Assembly: GCF_022809095.1 (NCBI RefSeq)
Contig: NZ_JALAZE010000002.1
Coordinates: 434,001-498,000 of the forward strand
Direction of reading: 5' to 3'
Source: Bacillus kexueae
Lineage (GTDB): Bacteria; Bacillota; Bacilli; Bacillales; Aeribacillaceae
DNA length: 64,000 bases
In this document: positions 35,588 to 42,037 of the stretch, piece by piece
Layout of the letters: each line of letters opens with the position of its first letter
How positions within the stretch are numbered: position 1 is the first letter of the stretch
The notes under the pieces: generated by a model
The model's database searches: none
What the model was told of the DNA's origin: nothing
The model's input: the letters and a program-made list of their open reading frames with translations, nothing else
Made by a program: the position numbers and the translations under genes

Positions 35588-36109
35588 GTGAAAACTATTT
35601 ATTTAGTTGGCTTTATGGGGAGTGGAAAAACAACAATTGGTCGTATGCTGGCAGAATCACTCAACATACCTGTAGTAGATACCGATGAGGAAATTGTTCA
35701 GAAAGTACAAATGGACATACCAGCTATTTTTGAAAAATATGGGGAAGAATACTTTCGAGATGTTGAAGGGAGCTGCTTACGCTCTATTCCAACGCAAAAC
35801 TTCATTGTCACTACAGGCGGGGGGATTATTACTCGTGATGAGAATATACAGTGGATGAGAGAACAAGGTCTCGTTATTTACTTAAAAGCGGATGTATCAG
35901 TTCTCGTAAAGAGGATTCAAAACGATGCCAATCGTCCATTGGCCAATAATAAATCAATAGAAGAGATTCGGGAGTTACATGAAAAAAGAAAAAGTCAATA
36001 CGAAAAAGCTCATCTAGTTATAGACACTACAGATCGAACAACTAAAGAAGTTTTAGAGAAGGTTCTAACATGTATAAAGGAAAAGAGTAGCGGTGATACT
36101 AATTCATAA
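35588..36109 (+). CDS. aroK: Shikimate kinase
   Basis: 173 residues. Walker A GFMGSGKTT (residues 8-16), the shikimate-binding DTDEEIVQ and FRDVEG, the TGGGIITR loop and the lid RPLANNKS are present. Catalyses shikimate 3-phosphorylation in the chorismate pathway. Start codon GTG, RBS AGAGGTG. In B. subtilis shikimate kinase is encoded elsewhere. Its insertion behind comGG is shared with some other bacilli (recollection). Confidence 0.94.
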   Translation: MKTIYLVGFMGSGKTTIGRMLAESLNIPVVDTDEEIVQKVQMDIPAIFEKYGEEYFRDVEGSCLRSIPTQNFIVTTGGGIITRDENIQWMREQGLVIYLKADVSVLVKRIQNDANRPLANNKSIEEIRELHEKRKSQYEKAHLVIDTTDRTTKEVLEKVLTCIKEKSSGDTNS

Positions 36110-36134
36110 CTAAGCTTACAAAGGTGTGAATATA

Positions 36135-36317
36135 GTGTCTACAAATGACTATCTTAAATTTATGACAGAACAAGTCGTGAAGTATATGGATACACCAAAA
36201 GCTGAACGGAAACAAATGAAAAAGAAGAAAAAAACTGAAAAAAGCCCACTGCTCTTTCGGTGGTTTGGGATATTACCGTACGCTATTGGAATGTCTGTGA
36301 AAAAAAAGAATAAGTAA
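36135..36317 (+). CDS. yqzE: YqzE-like small basic protein
   Basis: 60 residues. MSTNDYLKFMTEQVVKYMDTPKAERKQMKKKKK, then a hydrophobic stretch (RWFGILPYAIGMSV). In B. subtilis yqzE is the last, ComK-dependent, gene behind comG. GTG 36135 is chosen, with AAGGTG 8 nt upstream. Function is unknown. Confidence 0.8.
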   Translation: MSTNDYLKFMTEQVVKYMDTPKAERKQMKKKKKTEKSPLLFRWFGILPYAIGMSVKKKNK

Positions 36318-36321
36318 AGGG

Positions 36322-36357
36322 AAGAGGTGCGAATGTATATTTAGCACCTCTTTTTTA
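36322..36357 (+). terminator. yqzE terminator
   Basis: AAGAGGTGC pairs with GCACCTCTT (36344-36352), followed by TTTT. Confidence 0.8.
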
Positions 36358-36367
36358 CGTCAATGAT

Positions 36368-36685
36368 TTATGGTGATTTCAAAATTTGTATGCGTGATAT
36401 TTCCCCTTTTTTATTTATGATAACGGTTGCATTAAGTTGCTTTTGTTTACCTGAATCACTAATGGTGACAACATAATGTTGAAGGGTCTGGTTGTCTTCT
36501 TTTTTATCCCACACCTTTTGAATAAATTGGATTTGTGCGAGAGGGTAGTATTTAGGGATTTCGTTCCTTAAGGCTGTTTCTGTTTCGCTTATCTCGTAAG
36601 CTTCTCCATAGCCTATGAAATGACCGAAAGGAATGTTTATCTGAGTAAAAGCCAGAATCAAAACAAGCAATAAGACTTTCAACAT
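36368..36685 (-). CDS. yqzG: YqzG-like DUF3889 secreted protein
   Basis: 105 residues. Signal peptide LKVLLLVLILAFTQINIPFG, then a small soluble domain (YPLAQIQFIQKVWD, HYVVTISDSGKQKQLNATVIINKKGEI) that resembles a PepSY-like/DUF3889 fold. ATG 36685 follows GGACGGTG and gives the length of B. subtilis YqzG (about 106). The two upstream ATGs have no RBS. yqzG neighbours tapA in B. subtilis too. Confidence 0.75.
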   Translation of the reverse strand: MLKVLLLVLILAFTQINIPFGHFIGYGEAYEISETETALRNEIPKYYPLAQIQFIQKVWDKKEDNQTLQHYVVTISDSGKQKQLNATVIINKKGEISRIQILKSP

Positions 36686-36727
36686 GATCACCGTCCTACA
36701 ACGTAACATGAACATAATAAAGGAAGT

Positions 36728-37096
36728 TTATACGTCTTTTTTTAAGGATTGTTGAATTAGGAATTGTTGTACTTCATCTAATGTTAATCCTACAATCTTT
36801 GCTTCTGCTATTAATTGAACCCACTCCTTGTCCACTGTAATAGCTTCATTTCCTTCATTCAATATATTTTCCCCCTTTAGTTTTAAAACTGAATAATTAG
36901 GTGATTCATTTAGAAGCGAAAAGAGATCCAAGTCTAGAGCAGAGCAAATTCTTTGAAGGATTATTAAAGATGGATTTTGTTGAATGTTTCGTTCAATGGA
37001 ACTTAAATAAGACTTTGATATTCCAGAACGGTGGGAGATTTCGGTAAGGGTTAATTCCATTTGCAGCCGTTTATAACGAATTTGATCACCTAGCAT
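36728..37096 (-). CDS. SinR paralog, SlrR-like XRE regulator
   Basis: 122 residues. N-terminal XRE helix-turn-helix (about 1-60: LTLTEISHRSGISKSYLSSIERNIQQNPS) nearly identical in its recognition helix to the SinR protein encoded at 40424-40756. The C-terminus, DKEWVQLIAEAKIVGLTLDEVQQFL, is a SinI/SinR-type dimerisation helix pair. It is longer than SinR (110) because of the linker. In B. subtilis the paralog SlrR binds SinR, but its gene is next to eps, not here. It is divergent from tapA with mirror-image operators between. ATG 37096 follows AAGGAGTGGG. Confidence 0.85.
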   Translation of the reverse strand: MLGDQIRYKRLQMELTLTEISHRSGISKSYLSSIERNIQQNPSLIILQRICSALDLDLFSLLNESPNYSVLKLKGENILNEGNEAITVDKEWVQLIAEAKIVGLTLDEVQQFLIQQSLKKDV

Positions 37097-37123
37097 CACC
37101 CACTCCTTCATTAGATGTTGTTA

Positions 37124-37138
37124 TTCATTATAAAGAAC
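37124..37138 (-). promoter_or_regulatory. SinR-type half-site overlapping the SlrR-like gene's -10
   Basis: AAAGAAC at 37132-37138 (GTTCTTT on the - strand), fused to ATTATA (TATAAT on the - strand, 37127-37132). The start of transcription would be near 37120, about 24 nt before the ATG at 37096. The block is repeated inverted at 37207-37221. Confidence 0.65.
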
Positions 37139-37187
37139 AAGTAGGGCGTTATAAAATACGAAATTATTAGTAAAAAGGAGATATTTC

Positions 37188-37221
37188 TTGATAACGAACG
37201 GAAATCGTTCTTTATAATGAA
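37188..37221 (+). promoter_or_regulatory. tapA promoter with overlapping SinR half-site
   Basis: TTGATA (37188-37193), 19-bp spacer, TATAAT (37213-37218). GTTCTTT (37207-37213), the SinR consensus GTTCTYT, abuts the -10. SinR bound here should block RNA polymerase. Confidence 0.65.
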
Positions 37222-37280
37222 AAAATGGAGAATTTTCGTATTTTTCATTCTGTAAAATATGCCATATACTCATATTATTA

Positions 37281-37296
37281 GTTCGCTAAAAAGAAC
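37281..37296 (+). promoter_or_regulatory. SinR-type inverted pair in the tapA leader
   Basis: GTTCGCT (37281-37287) faces AAAGAAC (37290-37296), one mismatch from a consensus pair. It lies inside the transcribed leader, about 20 bp before the tapA start. Confidence 0.55.
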
Positions 37297-37316
37297 AGAT
37301 GCAAGTGGAGGAGGGG

Positions 37317-38168
37317 ATGACGATTCGGTTTAAAAGAACGCGAAAATATAAGGGGAAGAATCGAATACTTATCGTTAGCGTACAACTTTTCTCCATTGTG
37401 TATTTACTGTTGATGTTTGGAAGTTACCAAGTTAGTGGTACGAATGCATATTTCATTGATATTGAACGAACGTCAAACACTATATCAATATGCGCAAACT
37501 ATGACCCAACTATAGGGTGTAATGAAGAACAAACAATTTGGGATAAAAGTTCACTTTCGTTCACCAGTGAAGCTTTTGAAGAGAAGAAGATTCAAGCGGT
37601 TATTCAAAATGGTCAGAATTCAGAAGACATGAGGGGAACGACTAAATATGAATTGTTCTATATTTCAAAAGGAAATCCGAAAAATGGGCAACTAGTTGAA
37701 GAAGGGGAAATTCCAGCACTCAAAGCGGGTGAAACATTTACGATTGTTGCTGACGCGATAAGAGGAGAAGGAAACTACATATTTAAAGCGTACCAACGAC
37801 CAGAACACCCTGGAAAAGGTGAACTGTGGAGTGAACAATTAACGGTTACGATAGAGTCTTCGAATGGTACTTCTATTGAAGATTCTACAGAAAAGCAAGA
37901 ATTGAAGTCTTTGGATGCTAATCCACCAACTACTGATCAGACTAAAATGCAAATCGAGATAGAAGAGATAAACGAAAAGGAGGAAGGAAAAGAAACAAAC
38001 GAACAGAGTGAAAATGAAAACGATCCATTAAAGAACGATAAGATACCTCCAATAGTGGAAGGAAATGTTGAAGAGATACAGTCAGAACCGATAGAACCAA
38101 TAGAAGATATAAAGGAGGAGACAAATGTTGAAAATGATAAGGAAGACTCAAGCACAGAAGGTCATTAA
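37317..38168 (+). CDS. tapA: Matrix fibre assembly/anchoring protein TapA
   Basis: 283 residues (B. subtilis TapA 253). An unusually basic N-terminus (FKRTRKYKGKNR) precedes the membrane segment of a SipW-type signal, cleaved near GTNA|YF. A folded domain (about 40-190) with two Cys follows (SICANYDPTIGC), then an acidic Glu/Asn/Pro-rich disordered tail of about 90 residues. TapA is secreted through SipW and promotes TasA fibre formation. GGAGGAGGGG selects ATG 37317. SinR-type sites in the promoter and leader imply repression in motile cells. Confidence 0.9.
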   Translation: MTIRFKRTRKYKGKNRILIVSVQLFSIVYLLLMFGSYQVSGTNAYFIDIERTSNTISICANYDPTIGCNEEQTIWDKSSLSFTSEAFEEKKIQAVIQNGQNSEDMRGTTKYELFYISKGNPKNGQLVEEGEIPALKAGETFTIVADAIRGEGNYIFKAYQRPEHPGKGELWSEQLTVTIESSNGTSIEDSTEKQELKSLDANPPTTDQTKMQIEIEEINEKEEGKETNEQSENENDPLKNDKIPPIVEGNVEEIQSEPIEPIEDIKEETNVENDKEDSSTEGH

Positions 38169-38718
38169 GTTCGTGAGAAACTTGCTGTTTGGAGTCTTGT
38201 TTGGGCTAATACTTGTTCTAACAATTAGTGTAATTTCAACAAGAGTCTCAGGGGGAGAACCTCAGCTATTCGGGTATCAATTGAAAACGGTCCTCTCAGG
38301 CTCTATGGAGCCTACTTTCGAGACTGGTTCGCTAATTGTAGTTAAAAAAGTGTTACAGAATGAAGCCCTTCAAGTTGGGGATATTATTACATTTCGAAAA
38401 GATGAACAAAATTTAGTCACACATCGGATCATAGAGGAATTGAAAACGGGAACTGCTACGAGCTATGTAACAAAAGGGGACAATGTGGAAGATGCTGATC
38501 CCACTCCGGTATTAGCGGACAATATAGTGGCAATATACACAGGTTTAACGATTCCGTATGCAGGATTTTTATTATCTTTTGCGAGCAGCAAAATAGGAAC
38601 GGGGCTACTCCTATTGATTCCAGGAATTTTGCTTTTAATTTATGCAGCTTTTACGATATGGCAAGTGCTAAAAGAAATTGATGGTAAAACACATTCTGAT
38701 AATAAAGCCTCACTTTAA
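38125..38718 (+). CDS. sipW: ER-type signal peptidase I SipW
   Basis: 197 residues. Two membrane segments. Catalytic Ser in LSGSMEPTF (about 56) and the ER/archaeal-type His in VTHRI replacing the bacterial Lys, with GDIITFRKDE and KGDNVEDADP boxes. Processes TapA and TasA. AAGGAGGAG precedes the ATG, which lies inside the last 44 bp of tapA, so expression is coupled. Confidence 0.95.
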   Translation: MLKMIRKTQAQKVIKFVRNLLFGVLFGLILVLTISVISTRVSGGEPQLFGYQLKTVLSGSMEPTFETGSLIVVKKVLQNEALQVGDIITFRKDEQNLVTHRIIEELKTGTATSYVTKGDNVEDADPTPVLADNIVAIYTGLTIPYAGFLLSFASSKIGTGLLLLIPGILLLIYAAFTIWQVLKEIDGKTHSDNKASL

Positions 38719-38802
38719 CAATTGGTTGCAAGCCATTGGCTTTCAATATAAACGACTACATACCTCGTAAACAAGAGGGATGAAAATTGAGGAGGAAAAC
38801 AA

Positions 38803-39480
38803 ATGGGGATGAAAAAGAAATTGAGCATGGGTGTTGTATCTGCTGCATTGGGGTTATCTCTTGTAGGAGGAGGAACATGGGCCGTCTTTAGTGATACGGA
38901 AGCTGCTACTGAAACGTATCAAGCGGGAATATTAGATCTCGTACTTAAAGAGAAAGATGGAAAAACCGATCTTCAAAGTGGCATTTTTACGAGTGATTTA
39001 AAAAATTTAAAACCTGGGGATAGCATTTCGGAAACCATTCGAGTGAAAAACAATGGAACATTATCGATTAAAGATGTCGTGGTAAAAGCCAACTATGATG
39101 GGTTTGTAGACGGAGGAGAAAACATAAATGGGGATGCCGATTTAGGCGCATTGAATAATGCTGATGACTTTGCTAAACAAATTCACGTACACATTACGGA
39201 TGCAGCAGGAAATGTTTTATATAACGATACCTTAAAACGTTTTAGACAAGCGAGCGGTGACATAACAGATGGTACTAGAGATAAAAGTTTGCCAGTTTTA
39301 CCGAATCCAGACTCTGATCCAGTCACCATTACACTAACGTTTAATTCGAAAGCGGATAACCGGTTTATGAATGATAAAATGAGTGTTAATTTTGAATTCA
39401 TTGCTTCGCAATTTGACGGAACGGAATTCAAAGACGGAGACGATATTAATACGGAAAATGGTAGTCAAACACAAAATTAA
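38803..39480 (+). CDS. tasA: Major biofilm matrix fibre protein TasA/camelysin family
   Basis: 225 residues. SipW-type signal: MKKKLSMGVVSAALGLSLVGGGTWAVFSDTEAA with cleavage near TWA|VFSD. The mature jelly-roll-like domain contains NLKPGDSISETIRVKNNGTLSIKDV. TasA polymerises into protein fibres of the biofilm matrix. The C-terminus ends NTENGSQTQN. AGGAGG gives the ATG. Only one TasA copy is present, but the next gene is a paralog with a wall anchor. Confidence 0.95.
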   Translation: MGMKKKLSMGVVSAALGLSLVGGGTWAVFSDTEAATETYQAGILDLVLKEKDGKTDLQSGIFTSDLKNLKPGDSISETIRVKNNGTLSIKDVVVKANYDGFVDGGENINGDADLGALNNADDFAKQIHVHITDAAGNVLYNDTLKRFRQASGDITDGTRDKSLPVLPNPDSDPVTITLTFNSKADNRFMNDKMSVNFEFIASQFDGTEFKDGDDINTENGSQTQN

Positions 39481-39489
39481 TCGTTTTGG

Positions 39490-39510
39490 AAGGCGGGTAT
39501 AACCCGTCTT
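39490..39510 (+). promoter_or_regulatory. Weak stem-loop between tasA and the anchored paralog
   Basis: AAGGCGGGT-ata-ACCCGTCTT, nine pairs with one G-U, followed by CTCTTCC rather than a T-run. Probably attenuates or protects tasA mRNA, giving less of the downstream product. Confidence 0.55.
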
Positions 39511-39543
39511 CTCTTCCATTACGTTTTGATAAAGGAGAGTTCT

Positions 39544-40143
39544 ATGAATAGACCGGTAAAAATACTACTGCTTGTTGTTGTACTATTTATTATTTTGCCT
39601 GCAAGCCAGGCATATGGTGATGGAGAAGAAGTGGATTTAATTCTTTCTCCTGAAATCTTTCAAGTTGCAGCAACAAACTTAAAGCCGGGAGATACAGTGA
39701 CGAAAGAACTTATTATTTCTAATGCAGGATCCCAATCGATTCATTATCATACAAATGCTGAAATGATTCAAGGGTCTAGAAAGTTTTTTAATGAACTTTT
39801 TGTTGAAATCAAATTGGAGGATCGATTGATATTCAACGGGAAGATACTAGATTTAAAACTGTTTGAACCACGTTCATTGGCTGTAAATGATTCTGAGAGA
39901 CTCATGATAAAAGTGATTGTGCCTACAACATTAGGAAATGATTTTCAAGGTCTTGGGTGTGTGATTGAATGGTCATTTTATGCTGAATTTCAATCTGAAT
40001 CTGTTATCGCTGCCTCAAATAATCTACCAATAGGGAATGAATTACCTAACACAGCAACGAATACAGCTCACACATTTTTAGTAGGTATTAGCCTCTTAGT
40101 TATAGGTATCTTAGTGTTGAAATGGAAACGGAAAGAAAGGTGA
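39544..40143 (+). CDS. TasA-like protein with LPNTA sortase signal
   Basis: 199 residues. Signal peptide (about 1-23, ASQA|YGDG). The mature part has DLILSPEIFQVAATNLKPGD, TVTKELIISNAGSQSIHYH, which parallels TasA's DLVLKEKDG...NLKPGDSISETIRVKNNGTLSI. The C-terminus is a full wall-sorting signal: LPNTA, hydrophobic helix (TFLVGISLLVIGILVL), then KWKRKER. LPNTA is the motif used by class D sortases in bacilli. Likely a wall-attached cap or anchor of TasA fibres. AAAGGAGAG selects ATG 39544. No sortase gene is in the window. Confidence 0.8.
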   Translation: MNRPVKILLLVVVLFIILPASQAYGDGEEVDLILSPEIFQVAATNLKPGDTVTKELIISNAGSQSIHYHTNAEMIQGSRKFFNELFVEIKLEDRLIFNGKILDLKLFEPRSLAVNDSERLMIKVIVPTTLGNDFQGLGCVIEWSFYAEFQSESVIAASNNLPIGNELPNTATNTAHTFLVGISLLVIGILVLKWKRKER

Positions 40144-40157
40144 TTTTTTTGCACAAC

Positions 40158-40175
40158 CGTTCTTAATTAAGAACG
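40158..40175 (+). promoter_or_regulatory. Perfect 18-bp SinR-type palindrome
   Basis: CGTTCTTAATTAAGAACG, two convergent GTTCTTA half-sites matching the SinR consensus GTTCTYT at six of seven positions. It lies between the anchored TasA-like gene and the small Cys-rich gene and ends three bases before that gene's RBS. Confidence 0.6.
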
Positions 40176-40189
40176 TTCGAGGAGGAATT

Positions 40190-40390
40190 ATGTACAAAAA
40201 GATATGTACGAAATGTTATCGACCTTCATTTAGCGCAAGTAAAGAGGAGAAGTGGATATGTCCTATTTGCTTGAAAGATTTGACAGGTTGTAAGGCGCTA
40301 AACCTATACGTTATAAACAATGTACTTCATAATATGTATTCAAGTCATTCGGACTTTGTTGTTGAACCACAAATTATGTTTCGTATATAA
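40190..40390 (+). CDS. Small two-CxxC zinc-ribbon-like protein
   Basis: 66 residues. CTKC (about 6-9) and CPIC (about 24-27) form a likely zinc ribbon, with a further lone Cys in DLTGCKA. The rest, LNLYVINNVLHNMYSSHSDFVVEPQIMF, is not recognised. GAGGAGGAATT precedes the ATG. The SinR-type palindrome directly upstream suggests that it belongs to the biofilm regulon. It could be an adaptor or a regulator, but this is a guess. Confidence 0.6.
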   Translation: MYKKICTKCYRPSFSASKEEKWICPICLKDLTGCKALNLYVINNVLHNMYSSHSDFVVEPQIMFRI

Positions 40391-40418
40391 AAAACACTTC
40401 CTATTGTTAAGAAGTGTT
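40388..40418 (-). terminator. sinR terminator
   Basis: On the - strand AACACTTC...GAAGTGTT is followed by a T-run (A-run at 40389-40394 on the + strand). It may also end the + strand matrix transcript weakly. Confidence 0.7.
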
Positions 40419-40423
40419 CCCGT

Positions 40424-40756
40424 TTAGCGATTTTGGTTCATTTTCCATTTATTATATTCAAGGAATTTTTTAAACTCTTCTTTAGACACGCCTGAATTCA
40501 TTGCTTCAACGACTAATTGTGTCCAATCTGAATCTAATTCAAGGTCATCAATATTGCTAGTTTGTTGTCTTAATAGATCATTTACCGGTACGTCTAAAAC
40601 ACTAGAAATTTTCTCAAGGAATTGAACAGAGGGGTTTTTTTGAATTTGTCTTTCGATAGAGCTTAAATAAGACTTCGCAACACCCGCTTTATCAGCTAAC
40701 TCAGATAAAGATAAACCTCTTTCTGTTCTTAATTTTTTAATTCGTTCACCAATCAT
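40424..40756 (-). CDS. sinR: Biofilm master repressor SinR
   Basis: 110 residues (111 in B. subtilis). XRE domain GLSLSELADKAGVAKSYLSSIERQIQKNPS and the C-terminal dimerisation hairpin SDWTQLVVEAMNSGVSKEEFKKFLEYNKW. Represses eps and tapA operons by binding GTTCTYT; SinI disassembles it. RBS AAGGTGAG before the ATG. It has its own promoter region with two palindromes (40771-40808). Confidence 0.95.
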   Translation of the reverse strand: MIGERIKKLRTERGLSLSELADKAGVAKSYLSSIERQIQKNPSVQFLEKISSVLDVPVNDLLRQQTSNIDDLELDSDWTQLVVEAMNSGVSKEEFKKFLEYNKWKMNQNR

Positions 40757-40770
40757 CTTTTCTCACCTTC

Positions 40771-40808
40771 CGTGCGATTTATAGCACAACTGTGCTTATT
40801 ATAGCACA
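40771..40808 (-). promoter_or_regulatory. Twin palindromes over the sinR promoter
   Basis: TGTGCTTATTATAGCACA (40791-40808) is a near-perfect 18-bp inverted repeat. A related imperfect one, GTGCGATTTATAGCAC, lies at 40772-40787, with 20 bp between matching ends. On the - strand each contains TGTGCTATAA, so both overlap possible -10 boxes (TATAAT, TATAAA). Likely a two-site operator; the regulator is unknown. Confidence 0.55.
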
Positions 40809-40865
40809 AAATACATGAGAAATCAGTATTGTGGTAAAAAAAGTAAATCTCTTCTGATTAGCGGA

Positions 40866-40994
40866 TTATTCTTTTTCATTTGCCGGGTGTAAAAACTGTT
40901 TAATATCCTCTGGAGTCAAGCCAATTGATTTTGCTTCCTTAATTAGTTCAAACCATTCTTTATCTAAGTCCGGTCTCAATGTTGCAATTTCCAT
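40866..40994 (-). CDS. sinI: SinI antirepressor
   Basis: 42-residue protein, absent from the supplied list. LDKEWFELIKEAKSIGLTPEDIKQFL aligns with B. subtilis SinI (QEWVELIVEAKEANISPEEIRKYL). It should form a heterodimer with SinR and relieve repression of matrix genes. TAGGAGGGG lies 7 nt before the ATG, an exceptionally good RBS. Shorter than B. subtilis SinI (57) at both ends. Its leader carries a riboswitch. Confidence 0.9.
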   Translation of the reverse strand: MEIATLRPDLDKEWFELIKEAKSIGLTPEDIKQFLHPANEKE

Positions 40995-41029
40995 TATTCG
41001 CCCCTCCTAAAATACATATTTGTATGTAT

Positions 41030-41116
41030 TTCAGGTAGCCCAGCCATCTTAGCGTTATCAACCTTAGATCTGAGGCTTTGCGTCCTTGCTTTTCAACAAG
41101 TTTGCCCTTTTCTGAA
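41030..41116 (-). ncRNA. Class I cyclic-di-GMP (GEMM-I) riboswitch
   Basis: On the - strand the leader reads AAAAGGGCAAACTTG, TTGAAAAGCAAGGACGCAAA, GCCTCAGATCTAAGG, then GATGGCTGGGCTACCTGAA. These are the signature blocks of GEMM-I aptamers such as Vc2: GGGCAAACC, GAAA loop, GGGACGCAAAGCC with its CCUAA-like joint, and the tetraloop-receptor side ending GGGUUACC. P1 is TTCAG (41112-41116) with CTGAA (41030-41034). An AT-only hairpin (41010-41031) overlaps the last P1 bases and abuts the sinI RBS, so control is probably translational. The mode (on or off) cannot be read from sequence. Confidence 0.85.
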
Positions 41117-41139
41117 TGAATTACTTAACTCCTTAATTG

Positions 41140-41183
41140 ATTATACCAAGCGATTGAGGAGGAAAATGTGTAATTATGTCGAT
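41140..41183 (-). promoter_or_regulatory. sinI promoter with Spo0A-box-like site
   Basis: On the - strand an extended -10, TGGTATAAT (TATAAT at 41140-41145), lies 24 nt before the riboswitch P1. ATCGACA (41177-41183) is one mismatch from the 0A box TTCGACA and sits near -45 to -50. A weak -35-like TTACAC (41168-41173) is 22 bp from the -10, the spacing of the Spo0A-activated spoIIG promoter. Confidence 0.5.
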
Positions 41184-41222
41184 GGAATTTTGATTTTTAT
41201 CGATTTTATGTGACATTTGTCC

Positions 41223-42026
41223 TTATTTCACCCATATGTTTTTAGGGGATAGGAAAAATATACCTCCACTGTGGATGTGTATGTCGATATATGGCTTGTA
41301 AAGTGTTCGAATTGCTTCCCGTTCAGAAAAATATAAATCTGGCTTTTCTTCTTCCGATTCATAAAAATGGTTCAATAACATCAGGTCACGATTCATTCGT
41401 TGAACTGCATCATTTCCCCATGAATGATTTTCTTTTGATATGAGATCGATAACGTATTGTTCGATTCTGTTTAACCCACTTTTCGGTTTAATTACAGGTG
41501 ACATTGTAAAGCAGTAATCAGGAATTTTCGGAGTTAAAGGAAGCGAATCTAACTTTTCTTGAAAATTCTCAACGATTGTTCCACTTATCAAGTGAATGCC
41601 AATGGAGTGTAAGAAGTCCTTTTTTTTATCGCATACATAAGAGACGGTAACGTTAACACCAATCCAGGGATGAAGCGGGAGCTGTCCGTGTGTAACTTGA
41701 CAATTTTCATATAATCGAATAAAGCCTCCAACTTTTTGAGCTGTTTGGAAGATTTGAAGCAGACGGGGAGAACCGAAATGAATCTGTTCCCCTTGGATAT
41801 GAGGTGGAGTGATGGCAGGGTTTGTAATAAATGAAAGCTTCATTGGTTGCGGTTCCCCGCCAGTTTTTTCAAGATAATGCCAGTAGAAGGGGCGATTCAT
41901 TAAGGCTTTATCCATTTCCACACTCAATTGAACGGTAAAATATCCAGTTCCATCTTCTAAAATATGACACTCATTTGCTTGGAAAAATCGTTTTAAATAA
42001 TTTTTAATTTCAATTTGTTGCATCAA
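41223..42026 (-). CDS. yqhG: YqhG family protein
   Basis: 267 residues, cytoplasmic, no recognised catalytic motif. It has the YqhG profile (YFTVQLSVEMDKALMNRPFYWHYLEKTGGEPQP, SGLNRIEQYVIDLI). It is encoded directly after the SNF2 helicase gene with an 11-bp gap, as in B. subtilis, so the two may work together. Function is unknown. Confidence 0.82.
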   Translation of the reverse strand: MMQQIEIKNYLKRFFQANECHILEDGTGYFTVQLSVEMDKALMNRPFYWHYLEKTGGEPQPMKLSFITNPAITPPHIQGEQIHFGSPRLLQIFQTAQKVGGFIRLYENCQVTHGQLPLHPWIGVNVTVSYVCDKKKDFLHSIGIHLISGTIVENFQEKLDSLPLTPKIPDYCFTMSPVIKPKSGLNRIEQYVIDLISKENHSWGNDAVQRMNRDLMLLNHFYESEEEKPDLYFSEREAIRTLYKPYIDIHIHSGGIFFLSPKNIWVK

Positions 42027-42037
42027 ATCACTCCATT

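Noticed and set aside
41010-41031. AT-rich hairpin before the sinI RBS as an intrinsic terminator
   Set aside because: The stem is all A-T except two G-C pairs and the T-run is only four bases, so translational control is more plausible.
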